Shown here piece after piece: positions 44,658 to 55,840 of a DNA stretch of 64,000 nucleotides (within the stretch, counting starts at the first letter, position 1; each line of letters opens with the position of its first letter). The notes below the pieces were generated by a model. It saw only the letters and a program-made list of their open reading frames with translations. It did no database searches and was not told the origin of the DNA. This stretch comes from Euclidia mi (taxonomy: Eukaryota > Arthropoda > Insecta > Lepidoptera > Erebidae): the NCBI GenBank assembly GCA_944739405.2, contig OX123187.2:36622394-36686393 (forward strand). Reading direction: 5' to 3'. The translations under genes were made by a program, and so were the position numbers.

Positions 44658-45330
44658 AAGATCCCAGGGCCGCCAGACCCTACTTATTTTCTCGGAAACG
44701 AAATGTAAAGAATAATGTAGTGTTAGTATCTGCTAGCTGGGATCGTTGGCCAATTTTTAGTTATGAGGTGCTAAAGATTCACGGGAACAATATCCATACA
44801 TTTTCTAAATTCGCCCCCTAGTGGTCTCTACCAATAGCTAGATATTTTGGAAACTTTAAAGCGTCTGATAAAAATTACCGCCGCCGAAATGAGTGCAACA
44901 GTATTATTTATATCTTTTTTATAATATTTTCTAAAACATACATAAAAATCAGCACTGAGAATTTACTATTTTTACCTAACTTTAGAAAAGTCAGTACTAT
45001 TTTTACCTTACTTTAGCACTTTGTTCCTAAAAATTGGCCACTTTTGGAAACTTTAGAGCGTCTGGTAAAAGTTATCGCCGCCGAAATGAGTGCGACAGTA
45101 TTATTTCAAATTTTTTAATAATATTTTCTAAAATATACATAAAAATCAGCACTAAGAATTTAAGAAAAGTCAGTACTATTTTTACCTAACTTTAGCACTT
45201 CGTACCTAAAAATTTTGCGCACGATCCAAGCTAACAAGTATGTGTACACTCATGGCACATACTAACACTACATTATTCTATACATTTCGTTTCTGAGAAA
45301 ATAAGTAAGGTCTGGCGGCCCTGGGATCTT
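44658..45330. mobile_element. 673-bp MITE with about 70-bp inverted ends
   Basis: The left end AAGATCCCAGGGCCGCCAGA and the right end (its exact inverse) continue inverted for about 70 bp with only a few mismatches (TACTTATTTTCTC.GAAACG, AATGTAGTGTTAGTAT). The interior has a tandem duplication with a 197-bp period: GGAAACTTTA.AGCGTCTG at 44849 and 45046, each followed by CGCCGCCGAAATGAGTGC. No coding frame. A target duplication was not resolved. Confidence 0.85.
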
Positions 45331-46017
45331 GGACTATAAGTACTTACCTATAGTTTTTCGCGGGTCTACCCTAGTGAATTGTACACCAAAACCTTGCTCG
45401 GTAATCACACTACCAATTGGTGAATACCGTACAAAAATCTACTTGGTTATTTTTGAGTTTAAAGCGTTAATATGGAGTGACAGAATGAAAAGGGTACTCC
45501 ATGTTATTATCAGTAATGAGATATAATATACCTGCCAAAGTCACGCCCGCGGGTGACGGTCATTGCGTCAATCTAAATATGTTATATGTGATTCTGATTA
45601 CAAGCTATATTAGAGCAAGGTTGTATCAAAATCTGTTCAGTACTTTAAACATGAAATAATAACATGCATAGGCTTTCACTTTAGTAGTAGGTAAGTATAG
45701 AATTGACTTGCGATAAGATTACTCTGTAACACGTTACTCGTTGCTAAGTAATAATTCCTCAGCAGCTTACCAGCCCTAAAATGCGTCACGGAACCATTAT
45801 TTTGTTCGGTATGCGTATCCGGAAGATGACGTCAATAAGAATCTTGTAGATGTATTGGGGATTTCAGGGGAATATTTTAAGCGCACATTTGGGTGCCATC
45901 GAACACTCGACGCTTTTATGACATTTCCTCGGGAGGGTACGATTTGAAAGGCCACATGGCGATCATAAATATTTAAAATTCAGCAATTCCTGTTTTTCAG
46001 TTCATACAAGTATACAA
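45331..46017. other. no recognisable gene
   Basis: Nothing recognised beyond a short chance frame crossing the MITE edge. Confidence 0.4.
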
Positions 46018-46364
46018 CATGTATTTTAAGTCAGTGTTTTGCCGAAAAGTATGTAGGTACTTACCTACCTACTCAGCCCATGATATAAGCTACCTATAAC
46101 ATTTATTTGACAAAATTATTTTCTTTTTCCGTTTTTTTTTCATTCCATAACAACGTGGCGTTCGATACGTTGGTCAATGCACTTTATTTATAACCTAAAA
46201 AGCAGCTTACCCTTCGTTCACAACACATTTTAGTCCCATGAAATGCTGAGTTTAAAGATTTATTTTAATAGAAAATATTTTTTTCGTATATTTTGTAAAA
46301 TAAATATTATAAGTAGCTTCTATATCATGGGCTGAGTAGGAAAACATTGACTTAAAAAACATGG
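46018..46364. mobile_element. fold-back MITE
   Basis: CATGTATTTTAAGTCAGTGTTTT at the left is matched by the inverse AAAACATTGACTTAAAAAACATG at the right. The inner arms CCTACTCAGCCCATGATATA and TATATCATGGGCTGAGTAGG are also inverse, followed by matching AGCTAC..TATAA.ATTTATTT. An extra about 25-base segment (GCCGAAAAGTATGTAGG...) is present only in the left arm. Confidence 0.8.
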
Positions 46365-46801
46365 TATGGTACTAGGTATATATCTTAAAAACTTAGTATG
46401 AATGCAGCTTTAAGCTTCTTAGCGCGAAAAAACATGTCGCAATAACTGACTTACATCACGCTTACACGGAGTCGGAGCTGCGGGCGATATCTAGTTGAAA
46501 TATATAAAAAAAATATTTTATAACTGCACCGAAACATTGTAAAATATTTCCATTATACCGCGGGCACTTCTGTAAACCATATGCAACGTTTCTTCCGCTG
46601 CATTCCCATTTGTAATAACAAAGACAAAATGGAAACTTGTACTAAGCACTAGGGAAATTAAAAATAGTGCTAAACGAGTAGGAAATAGAAGGTCTGGCAG
46701 CTCATAAATATACCTGCAAAGTAGTTGTACTGTGTGATTATTTATGTAACGGACTCCAATCCCACAATGTTAATAGCTATGCATGTATGTAGTTTATTGG
46801 T
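46365..46801. other. no recognisable gene
   Basis: AT-rich; nothing recognised. Confidence 0.4.
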
Positions 46802-47067
46802 TCCGCTACTTCCGTAATTTTGAAAAACTGGCCAAGTCGAGTCGGAGTTGCACACGAGGTATCTGTATTATTATCTATAAAAAATTAGTTTGTTGAATGG
46901 AAGCCCCCTTTAGTATTTATTTATTTCAATTTTTTTGTAATTGTTGTTAAAGCTTCAACAGATATAAATAATCTGTAAAAAAATTCAACTGTCTAACAAT
47001 CGCGGTTCACGAGCTTACAGCCGGACAGCGGAGTCTTAGTAATACGAAACTCTTAACATAAAAAATT
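46802..47067 (+). repeat. diverged copy of the 14640-14943 repeat
   Basis: Shares CGCGGTTCACGAGCTTACAGCC and GGACAGCGGAGTCTTAGTAATA with that family, preceded by GAAGCCCCCTTTAGTATTTAT. The end is decayed. Confidence 0.6.
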
Positions 47068-47313
47068 AAGTGCACGGAATAAAAATAAATAAACATTTTG
47101 CACATAGGATCTGTACCTACACAAATCCACAGCGATCGCCGAGATTCAAAATAGAGCCAAGCGAACTTAAAAATCTAAATAGGAATTTTGATAGAACTGA
47201 TTGCACCTTAAAAACTATGTAAAGTAACCACGTTCATAATCTGCGCGTTATCCAGCTATTGCTTAAAGTCCGTATTACGATCCGTATTACATTTTTTTTA
47301 CACACCATTTTCC

Positions 47314-47545
47314 GTGTGGTGACGGATTAAGAATACGGACTGTCACCACCTCATATCATCCCATGGGTGTCGTAAGAGCCGACAGAGGGAGCATATTATG
47401 CAGAGAGCAGCCCTGTAAGAGAAGGAAAACTTGACACAAACCCTATACCAACCCGTTTGGCCAGCGTGGTATAGTAGGTCAATTCCTCCTTTCAAAGGAG
47501 AGGCCTAGTCCAGCAGTGGACTGTTAAAGGCTGATGATGATGATT
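47314..47545 (+). repeat. dispersed repeat, family A copy 2
   Basis: CCGTGTGGTGACGGATTAAG ... CCCATGGGTGTCGTAAGAGCC ... CGTTTGGCCAGCGTGGTATAG ... CCAGCAGTGGACTGTTAAAGG, then CTGATGATGATGATT. Nearly the full-length inverse of 14060-14295. Confidence 0.8.
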
Positions 47546-47840
47546 AAGATTACATACAAATTTTTTATCTATAAATTAGTCTGTATTATGCATCGATGTC
47601 AACATGTTTATATGAAGGCACCGCACTACCGCCTCCTGTGTTGAGGTTATCCCTACAAGATCATAGATTAACTTTACTAAACATTCTTTAACCTTAGGCG
47701 ATCGCTAGCTGGCCTTCAGCGTATGCTAATGACCGCCACAACTTACTAGTTGTACGGCCATAATAATATGCTCTTGTAACGAAAAAGAAATAAAATAAAT
47801 TAACATTAGGGGCTCAGTTATATCTTATTACAAACAAACG

Positions 47841-48040
47841 CGAATGTTAGTGAAATTGGATGGATGGATATTTGTTACAATTTCAAGCAAAAACTACTGA
47901 ACGGATTCTGATGAAAATGTACAGTAATAGCTTAGCTTACTCATGAGAAAAGAATATTTTCTAAATTTAGTTTGTTGCTATAAGCTAGTCTAGTCTAGTT
48001 CGTCGCTACAGATACGAACGAATCGCGGATGAAACCTGGT
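47841..48040 (+). repeat. Helitron/SINE-like fragment
   Basis: GGATGGATATTTGTTACAAT, AAAAACTACTGAACGGATTC and GATACGAACGAATCGCGGATG are hallmark segments of a common lepidopteran repeat. The CTAGT-type end is not preserved. Confidence 0.5.
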
Positions 48041-48409
48041 AAGATTATAACGTAAATTCTTTGTTATAGAAGAAGCCGCAAAATAAACGTGTGTGAAAAG
48101 ATACGCCGAAAGCGAGTATTTTCTTTTATCAAACTTGACGAAAATAAGTAGGAGCTAGGCTGTGATATTTTTTCACAGTTCAGAAAATCCTTGTCCAATA
48201 TTTATTCCAATTCGCACATAGCGGACTCGAGAGTAATCTTTTTATCGAACGGTCGAGGGACCGCACTGTCGCGATACGAATTCTTTTTACATTCTTTACA
48301 ATTGAAAGACATTATTATAAATAATGATTTAGTACATTGTTGTACTAATGACTTGGCGCGTGTTAGATATACTGCTGAGATCGTCGAATTTTAATAATAT
48401 GCGCATGTT

Positions 48410-48622
48410 TCGTACCTCAGACGGCATATAAAGCCTTCGGTCTCGGCTGTCACCAGGACCTTTACAAGTCGTTAAGAGTTTACCTTGAAATAGTCAAAAT
48501 TAAGGAATATCGCTATCTCTTTGAGTTACAGAAAGCACACACCAGTCTCTGCGTGGCTAAGCCAATATTCTGTCAAATCTGGTTAGAGTAGCAAGCGGAC
48601 TTCGTGCTTTAAGACGAAATTC
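48410..48622 (+). repeat. SINE fragment lacking the tRNA head
   Basis: Aligned with 48961-49180: CCTTCGGTCTCGGCTGTCACC / CGTCGGTCCCGGTTATCATG, GGAATATCGCTATC and AAATCTGGTTAGAGTAGCAAGCGGAC. It stands about 200 bp upstream of the complete copy in the same direction. Confidence 0.65.
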
Positions 48623-48830
48623 ATGGCTGCAATCGGGGTAAAGCTGAAGTAATGATAATTGGATTGGACTCAAGGGACTTGTAAAGGGCCTTAGACTTGG
48701 AATGTTATGCAGAGCACAGTGTTAAATAATGGTAAGATTTATTTACTTTGGCGACAAAATCTGTTCGTCTGATAGGTAAACTTACCCGTTAAAGTATTTA
48801 GTTATTATAAGTCTATTCTCAGAGAAGATT

Positions 48831-49205
48831 GTGGCAGCGATAGCCGAGTGGATATACCAACAGACTGCCATGCAGAGGGTATCGGGTTCGAATCCACGGC
48901 GCGCACCAATGACTTTTCGGAGTTATGTGCGTATTGAATTGTTAATTATCGCTTGTCCCGTGCCTCGAAGAGCACGTTAGGCCGTCGGTCCCGGTTATCA
49001 TGAAGATCTTTGACAGTCGTTTCAGAGCGTCAGTACCTACTAAATAAACTGACACTAGTCTAAACCATGGAATATCGCTATCCCGTTGGGTTGTGGAGGT
49101 CAGACAGGCAGTTGCTCTGTGGAAAAGCTAATATTCAGCCAAATCCGGTTAGACTAGAAAGCGGACCCCAGATCAAAACTGGGATAACGCTAAGAGGATG
49201 ATGAC
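48831..49205 (+). mobile_element. complete tRNA-derived SINE
   Basis: Head GTGGCAGCGATAGCCGAGTGG with box A (48841-48851) and box B GGTTCGAATCC (48885-48895), then CGGAGTTATGTGCGTATTGAA, CTATCCCGTTGGGTTGTGGAGG and AATATTCAGCCAAATCCGG, and the terminal ACTGGGATAACGC...GGATGATGA. Both pol III promoter boxes match consensus well, so transcription is plausible. Confidence 0.88.
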
Positions 49206-50030
49206 TTAGAGAATATTGTGAGAAAACAGTAATATATCTAATGTTTTGCCTACTCGGGGAGAAAAAAGTTAAACTATTCCCTTATTATAAACAATACGTA
49301 CCTAGCCAAAACGTGCTATACCTATACATTGATGACATAATTATTGTTAGCTTTTACTCACGCTGAGAAAGTAATTGTGTTCCAAGAAGTGTTTGTGTGC
49401 CAATGAAGCGATTCTGAGCTAAATAAGTTCGCAGTATTTAAGTCTGGTGGCTCATTTAGGATTAGTGCGGCTTTCAAAGGATAGTATATTGAGACGGAAA
49501 CGCTTGGGAGAGGACACAGATGGCGGAAAGTCTCGTCAATATTGTCAACGAGTAGCAAATAATAATTAACGTTCATTGGGTGCAATCGTTTGTTAGGTTG
49601 TTTTGGAATTATGTACTTAAAAGTGTACTTATTTCTAAACCACTATTTAACATTTTATCTCTTTATTTTTAACCTTTTATCTCTTTTACCTTTACCTCTT
49701 ACTATGGTGGGTAAGACAAGTATCAGCTACGTTTTTATGGACTTACTCGTGTCAAAGTTGCTGAACATGATATAGGCGTAATGGGCTTATAACCATGGCT
49801 TTAGCTTTTTTGAATGACGATATGACACAGATATAATAAGTGAATTATATTATAATAATAACCTAGGAAAAGCACACTTTCTTCTTATATCAAACAAGCA
49901 GAGCTTGTGCCAAAGAGTATAATAATAGTGAGGCTTGTACTATGGAAACAAAATAACTTATAAATATGCTTATTTACCTACCCACATATAACCTACATAA
50001 CCTACTCTCAATAAATACGTACATATCATC
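49206..50030. other. no recognisable gene
   Basis: Short chance frames only. Confidence 0.4.
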
Positions 50031-50250
50031 CGTGTGGTGATGGATTTATATTTATAATACAAAATGTCGCAACACCATTTCATTCCATGGCTGTCATTAG
50101 AGTTACTAAGGAAAAAGACGAAGCAAATACCTATGTCTTTGCAAAGAGGCGGAGAACTGGACAGTCACTTTGGTTTAATAAGCTAAATCCTACTATTGAC
50201 TCGCAGAGCTTTTGCGAAGCAAATCAGGAGAGGCTTATGTTCAGCAGTGG
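50031..50250 (+). repeat. dispersed repeat family A, diverged copy
   Basis: CCGTGTGGTGATGGATTTATA, ATTCCATGGCTGTCATTAGAG and GGAGAGGCTTATGTTCAGCAG follow the same order as in 47314-47545, but with many changes. Confidence 0.55.
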
Positions 50251-50607
50251 GCTGCGAAGTGCTGTGCCTAAAGGTTAAACTTTGCAATCAGTCCGCCACT
50301 ATACCAACAGAGGGTCTAGTACGAGTTCGCATTTACATTTGTATGGGGCCTATGTCAAAAACTAATCTAAAATCTACAGATCTATCTATAGTTCGAATAT
50401 TGAATTCCGTAGTAAAACCACAGTATAAAGACATACAGTAGTTTGACGCCTTTGATCTCGTAGAAAAAGCCGACAGCGTCTAGACAAGGGTAAGTAGGCT
50501 AGGGCTGCCACATGTAAACAATACCTACTTATTCAAACACCGTCTATTTATTTTAGAAAAATATTACAATTGCTACGCTACATGAATAATATAGTGTAAA
50601 TCACTTA

Positions 50608-50854
50608 TCTATACATATAAATAAAATTGGAGTGTCTGTTTGTTATATTAAAATAACCGCTTTTTACTAAATAACATTTTTTACAATTTTTGTCTGTCTG
50701 TCTGTTTGTTCTTGCTAATATCTGGAACGGCTTGACCTATTCTGACGGGACCCTCACTGGCCTGATGTACCAAGGAGTAACTTAGGCTAAAAATTTACTG
50801 GGTACGCGAAGAAGTTCCCTCAGGACGCGGGTGAAACCGTGGGAAACAGCTAGT
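50608..50854 (+). mobile_element. Helitron-like repeat ending AGCTAGT
   Basis: Starts TCTATACATATAAATAAAAT, with TTGGAGTGTCTGTTTG, GAACGGCTTGACC, GGGTGAAACCGTGGGAAACAG and the end CTAGT followed by T/A-rich DNA. This is the architecture of the short Lep1-like Helitrons of Lepidoptera (recalled, not searched). Confidence 0.65.
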
Positions 50855-50905
50855 TTATTATATTACAATAATTAACGATAAATAATTATTATAAAACACG
50901 TAGAT

Positions 50906-51045
50906 AAGAGCATGCATGAGGAATCTGATGGGAGTGAATGAAGCACGAGAGATATGTCAGGATCGTTGCAAATGGCGTTCCGTAGTCTCTGCCTACCCCT
51001 CCGGGAAACTGGCGTGAGTCTATGTATGTATGAATGTAAAACACG
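50906..51045 (+). mobile_element. 5'-truncated LINE 3' end
   Basis: From AGAGCATGCATGAGGAATCTG onward nearly identical to 22800-22948: RACMRNLMGVNEAREICQDR, WRSVVSAYPSGKLA, then TGA and a (TATG)-type tail. Very short 5'-truncated copies are typical of target-primed reverse transcription. Confidence 0.8.
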
Positions 51046-52429
51046 TTGCATTTTTCGTGCGGTGACAGATTTGCATACAAAGTGTCAGTCAGCACCTATT
51101 TCATCCCGCAGGTGTCGTGGGAGACGGTTAAGAATATAAAGCATTTTTCGTACAAACCAAGTTAAAATAAAGCGATTGACATAGCGGTGGTTTAATGGAT
51201 GGGTAACCTTGGGATCAGCTTGCAGAGCCTATGTTATCGATATGAAGTATTTTGCAGATTTTTTTCGTGCAAACTACGTTAAGGTAAAGCAATAGACATC
51301 ACGGTCATTTTATGGATGGGTGACTGGGCTATTAGATTACGGAGAACATGTGTGGGGCTTACAAAAGGGGGCCAAAAATATGGTTATTTTTGAGCTAGGA
51401 TGCGCCGTTTCCAAGATACATAATAATATGTGATAGGTACTTACCTAATGCGAAGGTACTAGGTACTTATTGAATGAAATTAAAATCACACCACAATCGA
51501 ATATTACCTTACAACGCATATTTTCTTACGTCTGCCATGTTGTTTACGTACAATAATTGCTACTTTATTCTGTGATTTGGCCAGACATGAGATATTGTAA
51601 AAAGTTAGTAGATTTGTAGGAATGTGCACATTATTTTAAGTGATTATAAGTACATACATTTCAAAATAAAATAAATAATTATAATTAATGAAATTTTCTT
51701 TTTTGGTATAAGTAAATTGATGAAATCGCAGATTTTTAAATCCTTATTTATTTAAATCTTTAAACAGCATAAAGAATTTCAATGTCTCACAGCACAAGTC
51801 GTATGCACCATCTTAATTAATATTCATAAGCAAATAAATAAGTAACGAACAAAAAACAAGCACGTGCCAGCCCCCAAAAACATGTACCTAGTTACGAACT
51901 AAGGCGATATACGTAACTAGGTACCGCTCTTCCCGCGTCTCACTTCTTGGCCCTCGCACGATTGACCCGTCTAGACGCGTTCGTCGAACGACTGTATGGA
52001 TTATTTGACTGTGGTAAAACTATGTAACGAAGAATTTTAGGGAACTTTAGAAGTCATGGTTTCGATACCTATCGATTCCCACTAATTATAGCAACCTAAG
52101 CTTAGCCTACTACTCGTAGTAATCATAATCGTGATCATTAGACGTTATCAGTAGGTATAAAGTTCGCCACTGAGCATTAGGTAGTAATATGCAACATTAG
52201 TAATTGCTAATGTATACCTTACATATTTACTTATATATTGTCTTCATCAACAATATCACACACGAAATAAAGCAAAAGGAGATCTGAAAGCAAGATATGT
52301 CATGGCTTTAGAAATCTACACTGATAAACAGTTGTCGTCTTGACACATACTATCTCAAAGGACAAAGAGACTCAACCGAACTACAGCAAGAGTATATATT
52401 AAGTTACAATCAGTAACCGCCGTAGTCGT
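51046..52429. other. no recognisable gene
   Basis: About 51056-51140 resembles a decayed piece of family A (GCGGTGACAGATTTGC, CATCCCGCAGGTGTCGTGGG). Two diverged about 110-bp segments near 51155-51230 and 51265-51340 share AA(R)CTACGTTAA/AACCAAGTTAA..TAAAGC and (A)TGGATGGGT. Nothing else recognised. Confidence 0.4.
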
Positions 52430-52760
52430 ATAAAACCGCTCGTATTCTGAAAGGGACTCGTGTTGAAATTAGTCCTACTGTCTGAAAGGGCGGTATTTAA
52501 CTCGAGCGGCCGGAAGCCTCCATCCGGCCGCTGAAGTGTACCTACTGTCGGTACACTCCGAGATACTTGCGCGTAGGTATGTTCTGCCTAGTACTGGATG
52601 ATTTCAACCGCAAGGAACGGTGTCACGTAAAAAGAATATGGACGACGTCGTTTGAATATAGAAATACGATCTTACCGAAAGTGGCGCAAAAATTGCTATG
52701 CGGATAACATATATTAATACAGTGTTATATTGGTGGCAGCGCAGCGGTGGTGATATAATT
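52430..52760 (+). mobile_element. possible solo-LTR or LTR-end remnant with stacked hairpins
   Basis: Two adjacent hairpins: AGCGGCCGGA/TCCGGCCGCT (52505-52532, 10-bp stem, 8-base loop) and AGTGTACC/GGTACACT (52535-52557, 8-bp stem, 7-base loop). About 170 bp downstream, GTGTTATAT is followed by TGGTGGCAGCG, which resembles a tRNA primer-binding site just after an LTR. No second LTR or coding remnant was found, so this is tentative. Confidence 0.35.
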
Positions 52761-53354
52761 TGTGATTTTGCTTTATACGACATTATAACGAGAAAATAAC
52801 TCGTTACTGTCAGCTCTATGATAAGAATGTCTAGTTAATGTAAGTGAATGTGAACGGCAAGATAAGCTAGTAATTAGATCGCGTGTGGTTGGTGGAGGTT
52901 TGGTTGAGGGTTCAAATCCGTGAAGCTCATGAACGCGTGGAAATTTGAAACTATAACTATACCTTTGACTGTTACTTTAAACATACACTAGGAGTCATTT
53001 CGTATAAGGAATCACAGGAGTTTTAATTAATCAATGTACATGTCTTGCAATGTTTTAAATTCTATAAAAGAATGAACTTACTGATATTGCAAGTAAGACA
53101 TCGTATCCTAAAGATTCCTCACTAAATGGCATCCCCATTTATCGAAACAAAATGTCCTCCTATTCGTTGTACGCGTAGCTGCGCTATAAAAGTAATGTTA
53201 TTTTTTCGTACCCATAATATTTCACTGGCCTCAAATCCATTGAATTATATCAATTTTGTGGTTCAGTACCTACGCGGCAAACGTTAACTATAAATTGTTC
53301 ATGTTTGAGTATGTACGCGTATTGCGTAAAAACTCTAGTAAATATGTTTTTGCC
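52761..53354. other. no recognisable gene
   Basis: A box B-like GGGTTCAAATCC lies at about 52909-52920 after GGTTGGTGGAGG, perhaps a decayed SINE head. Otherwise nothing. Confidence 0.4.
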
Positions 53355-53480
53355 TGGGCTGTTGGTCTAGTGGTTTTTGAGCCAGAATGCAAATTTTGAC
53401 TCTGTAGCTAGCCTGAGGTCGCGGGCTTGATTCTCATTGATGACGCATCCTTATCTGACAAGCCCGATTGTTTGTACTGA
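53355..53480 (+). repeat. decayed tRNA-like SINE head
   Basis: GGGCTGTTGGTCTAGTGG (box A-like) and about 55 bases later CGCGGGCTTGATTCTC (degenerate box B), with the spacing of a tRNA. Confidence 0.5.
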
Positions 53481-53500
53481 CAGAGTGTAATAATCTGTAG

Positions 53501-53575
53501 TATCATCATCATCATCATCGTCCTAGCGTTATCTCGGTTGCATCCAAGACTTACAGGCCTAGGAGCCCGAGGACC
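53501..53575 (-). repeat. SINE 3' tail fragment
   Basis: The inverse of the (CTGGGATAACGCTAGGA)(TGATGATG) tail seen at 18560-18617 and 49180-49205. Confidence 0.6.
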
Positions 53576-55480
53576 GCCACTCATTTATTATATATTAATC
53601 TAAAATATGTCTGTATGTAATTAGGCATATATTTGTAGGTATGTTGAGCAGTCATCTAGACCTTTCAGTCTCCACCTAGTTTGGTGTTGCATGACCTAGG
53701 CCACCACCATTATTATTTTCGTTTTCACAAGCTTACATTTGCACACAAGCTTTGCATAGTTTGGGACTAGATGGTGTTGTGTGAATGTGGTAGAATATTA
53801 TATAATATTATATATATTTGTACTTGAGAAAAGCAGTATACAATACCGCTAAAATTAGCTGCATTAATGTCTATAATAGTATTAAATATCTATATGTCTA
53901 CCGCTATTTTACAGAACATTATGATGCGGTGTTTACCAAGCAATTAGTGGTCACATTGTTTTCGCATAAATTAAACTTTTTATCGGAATAAAATGTGCAA
54001 ATGTACAATTGCTTTTATGTAATATGGGAATTTACCTTTTGGTTTCTGTGGCTTAAATATTTCATATTAAATATTAAATCTTACCAAAGTAATTTATTTA
54101 CTAAAATAACCTAAATGCCTTTAGTGTAATGAATAAATTACCTATAAGTTTGTAAGTCTGCATTTTTATTATATACGTTGGCATGTGATAAGTATAAAAA
54201 AATCACATCACATTTCTGATAAATTAAATCAGGGTGTACGCCAAAGGTTTAATAAGAAACAAAGTACGAAGTACGGCCACAAGTGGTGAATATGATCCGC
54301 CATTCTATTGCAGCTGAGAGAAAAGAGGCACTGACACCGATGCCTGTTCGCAGACATAAATTCATCCGGCCTATTGTACGGGACGTCGATGGTCGGGACA
54401 GGAAGCCCTGAATGGAATGACGTCACGCGTAGAGCACGAAGACTTTGTTACTCGCTACATATATTGTTTAGAAGAACAAGATTCTGTTTGCGTTTCTGAT
54501 TGCTTTGAATCCGGTTTGTCACAGAGATTCCGTTGGTGGTTGTGTATTGTTTATCGCAGAATTTCGAACTTAGGCTTCCAGCTTGATCGGTATTCAATTA
54601 TGAAATACGTTCTGCATGAAACGAGATTTTCGGTTTAAAAGCTGTTGAACAATTTGTGTAGCAGGTATTGCCTATGTGATTGGAATTTTGGAGCTGACTA
54701 CTTCTAAGCTTTGCACGTATTTGCTTGGAGCTTTACTAAATTCCTTTCGTATAAAAAATTGACGTAACGCTCAATATAATCGCAGTAAATATAATGGCAA
54801 AATAAATGTACTGTTGTAATGTAAATAAATGTAATGTTGTAAAATTGATTCCTGTTATTTTCTTTCGGTCAGACGATTGAGGGTGTCTAAACGGTATCTA
54901 CTTTATGAGCTCTGTCAAATTATTCATTAGTATGTACCTACTTTGCCAGCAAAGAAAATAAAAACGGGAGTTAAAATTAAGAAAATAAAGCATGTCTAAC
55001 TTAGGCACGCATTAAGTCAAATGCAGCCAACGCGACGTCTTAATCTAAAGTACACGAGCAACGAATGGCACACTTTTACTTATAGTAGGAACATATCAAG
55101 ATGGTATAGTATTAGCTTACTCGTAATTCTACCGAGTTATTATTATTACAACTTTAATCGCTTGTAGCGATTTTAGAAGGAAAACCATGTTCGATGGACA
55201 TTTCCAGTCCGATACACTCAAACGCAATAATCGTAATAGCTTAGCTTGAAGAAATAACTCGTAAAAATTACAAAAGTCTGAATGTCGTTTGATCAAACTG
55301 TCATATTAAGTAAATGCCCCTTGTAGCGAGCGGTGATGACGGCGCAAAAAACTGGGGCATATATTCAATTTTTGTGGAGTCCATTTAGCCCATGTCAAAG
55401 GGTAAGCACACAATATCAACCCTTTATGCTTTCTCGGGTAAATGGGACAAACCGAGTTATTATGAAAGTGTTATTTGCTT
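53576..55480. other. no recognisable gene
   Basis: Two short overlapping frames at 54229-54638 without recognisable domains; otherwise AT-rich DNA. Confidence 0.4.
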
Positions 55481-55511
<31 letters not shown>

Positions 55512-55840
55512 TTCTTTATTGTACACCACAAAAATGCAAATACAAGGAAAAATAATAATTTTAACAATAGATGCACAATTGGCGGCCTTATCGCAAACAG
55601 CAATTTCTTCCAGGCAACCAGACTATGATGGACATAACCTTAGAAGAAGAAAACGTCATTTGATGGTGTAGTGACAGATGAAACATTTGTTTTAACATAT
55701 ACATATATACAAATAAATACAAAAAATATATATACATACTAATATTATATATCTATATATACATATATATATTATATATTTCTATATATATAAATATAAT
55801 CACATTTAATCATATAGGGATTTGAGTAATAATGACGCAA

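Noticed and set aside
44661..45327. Classical hAT element starting CAGGG with 8-bp target duplication
   Set aside because: The bases outside CAGGG are part of the inverted repeat (AAGATCC/GGATCTT) and do not form a direct 8-bp duplication.
48831..48905. Functional tRNA gene
   Set aside because: Boxes A and B are good, but no cloverleaf with a matching acceptor stem is apparent and SINE body sequence follows directly.
54417..54638. Small host gene of 73 codons
   Set aside because: No domain, no repeat relatives and no splice or promoter context that sets it apart from chance frames.
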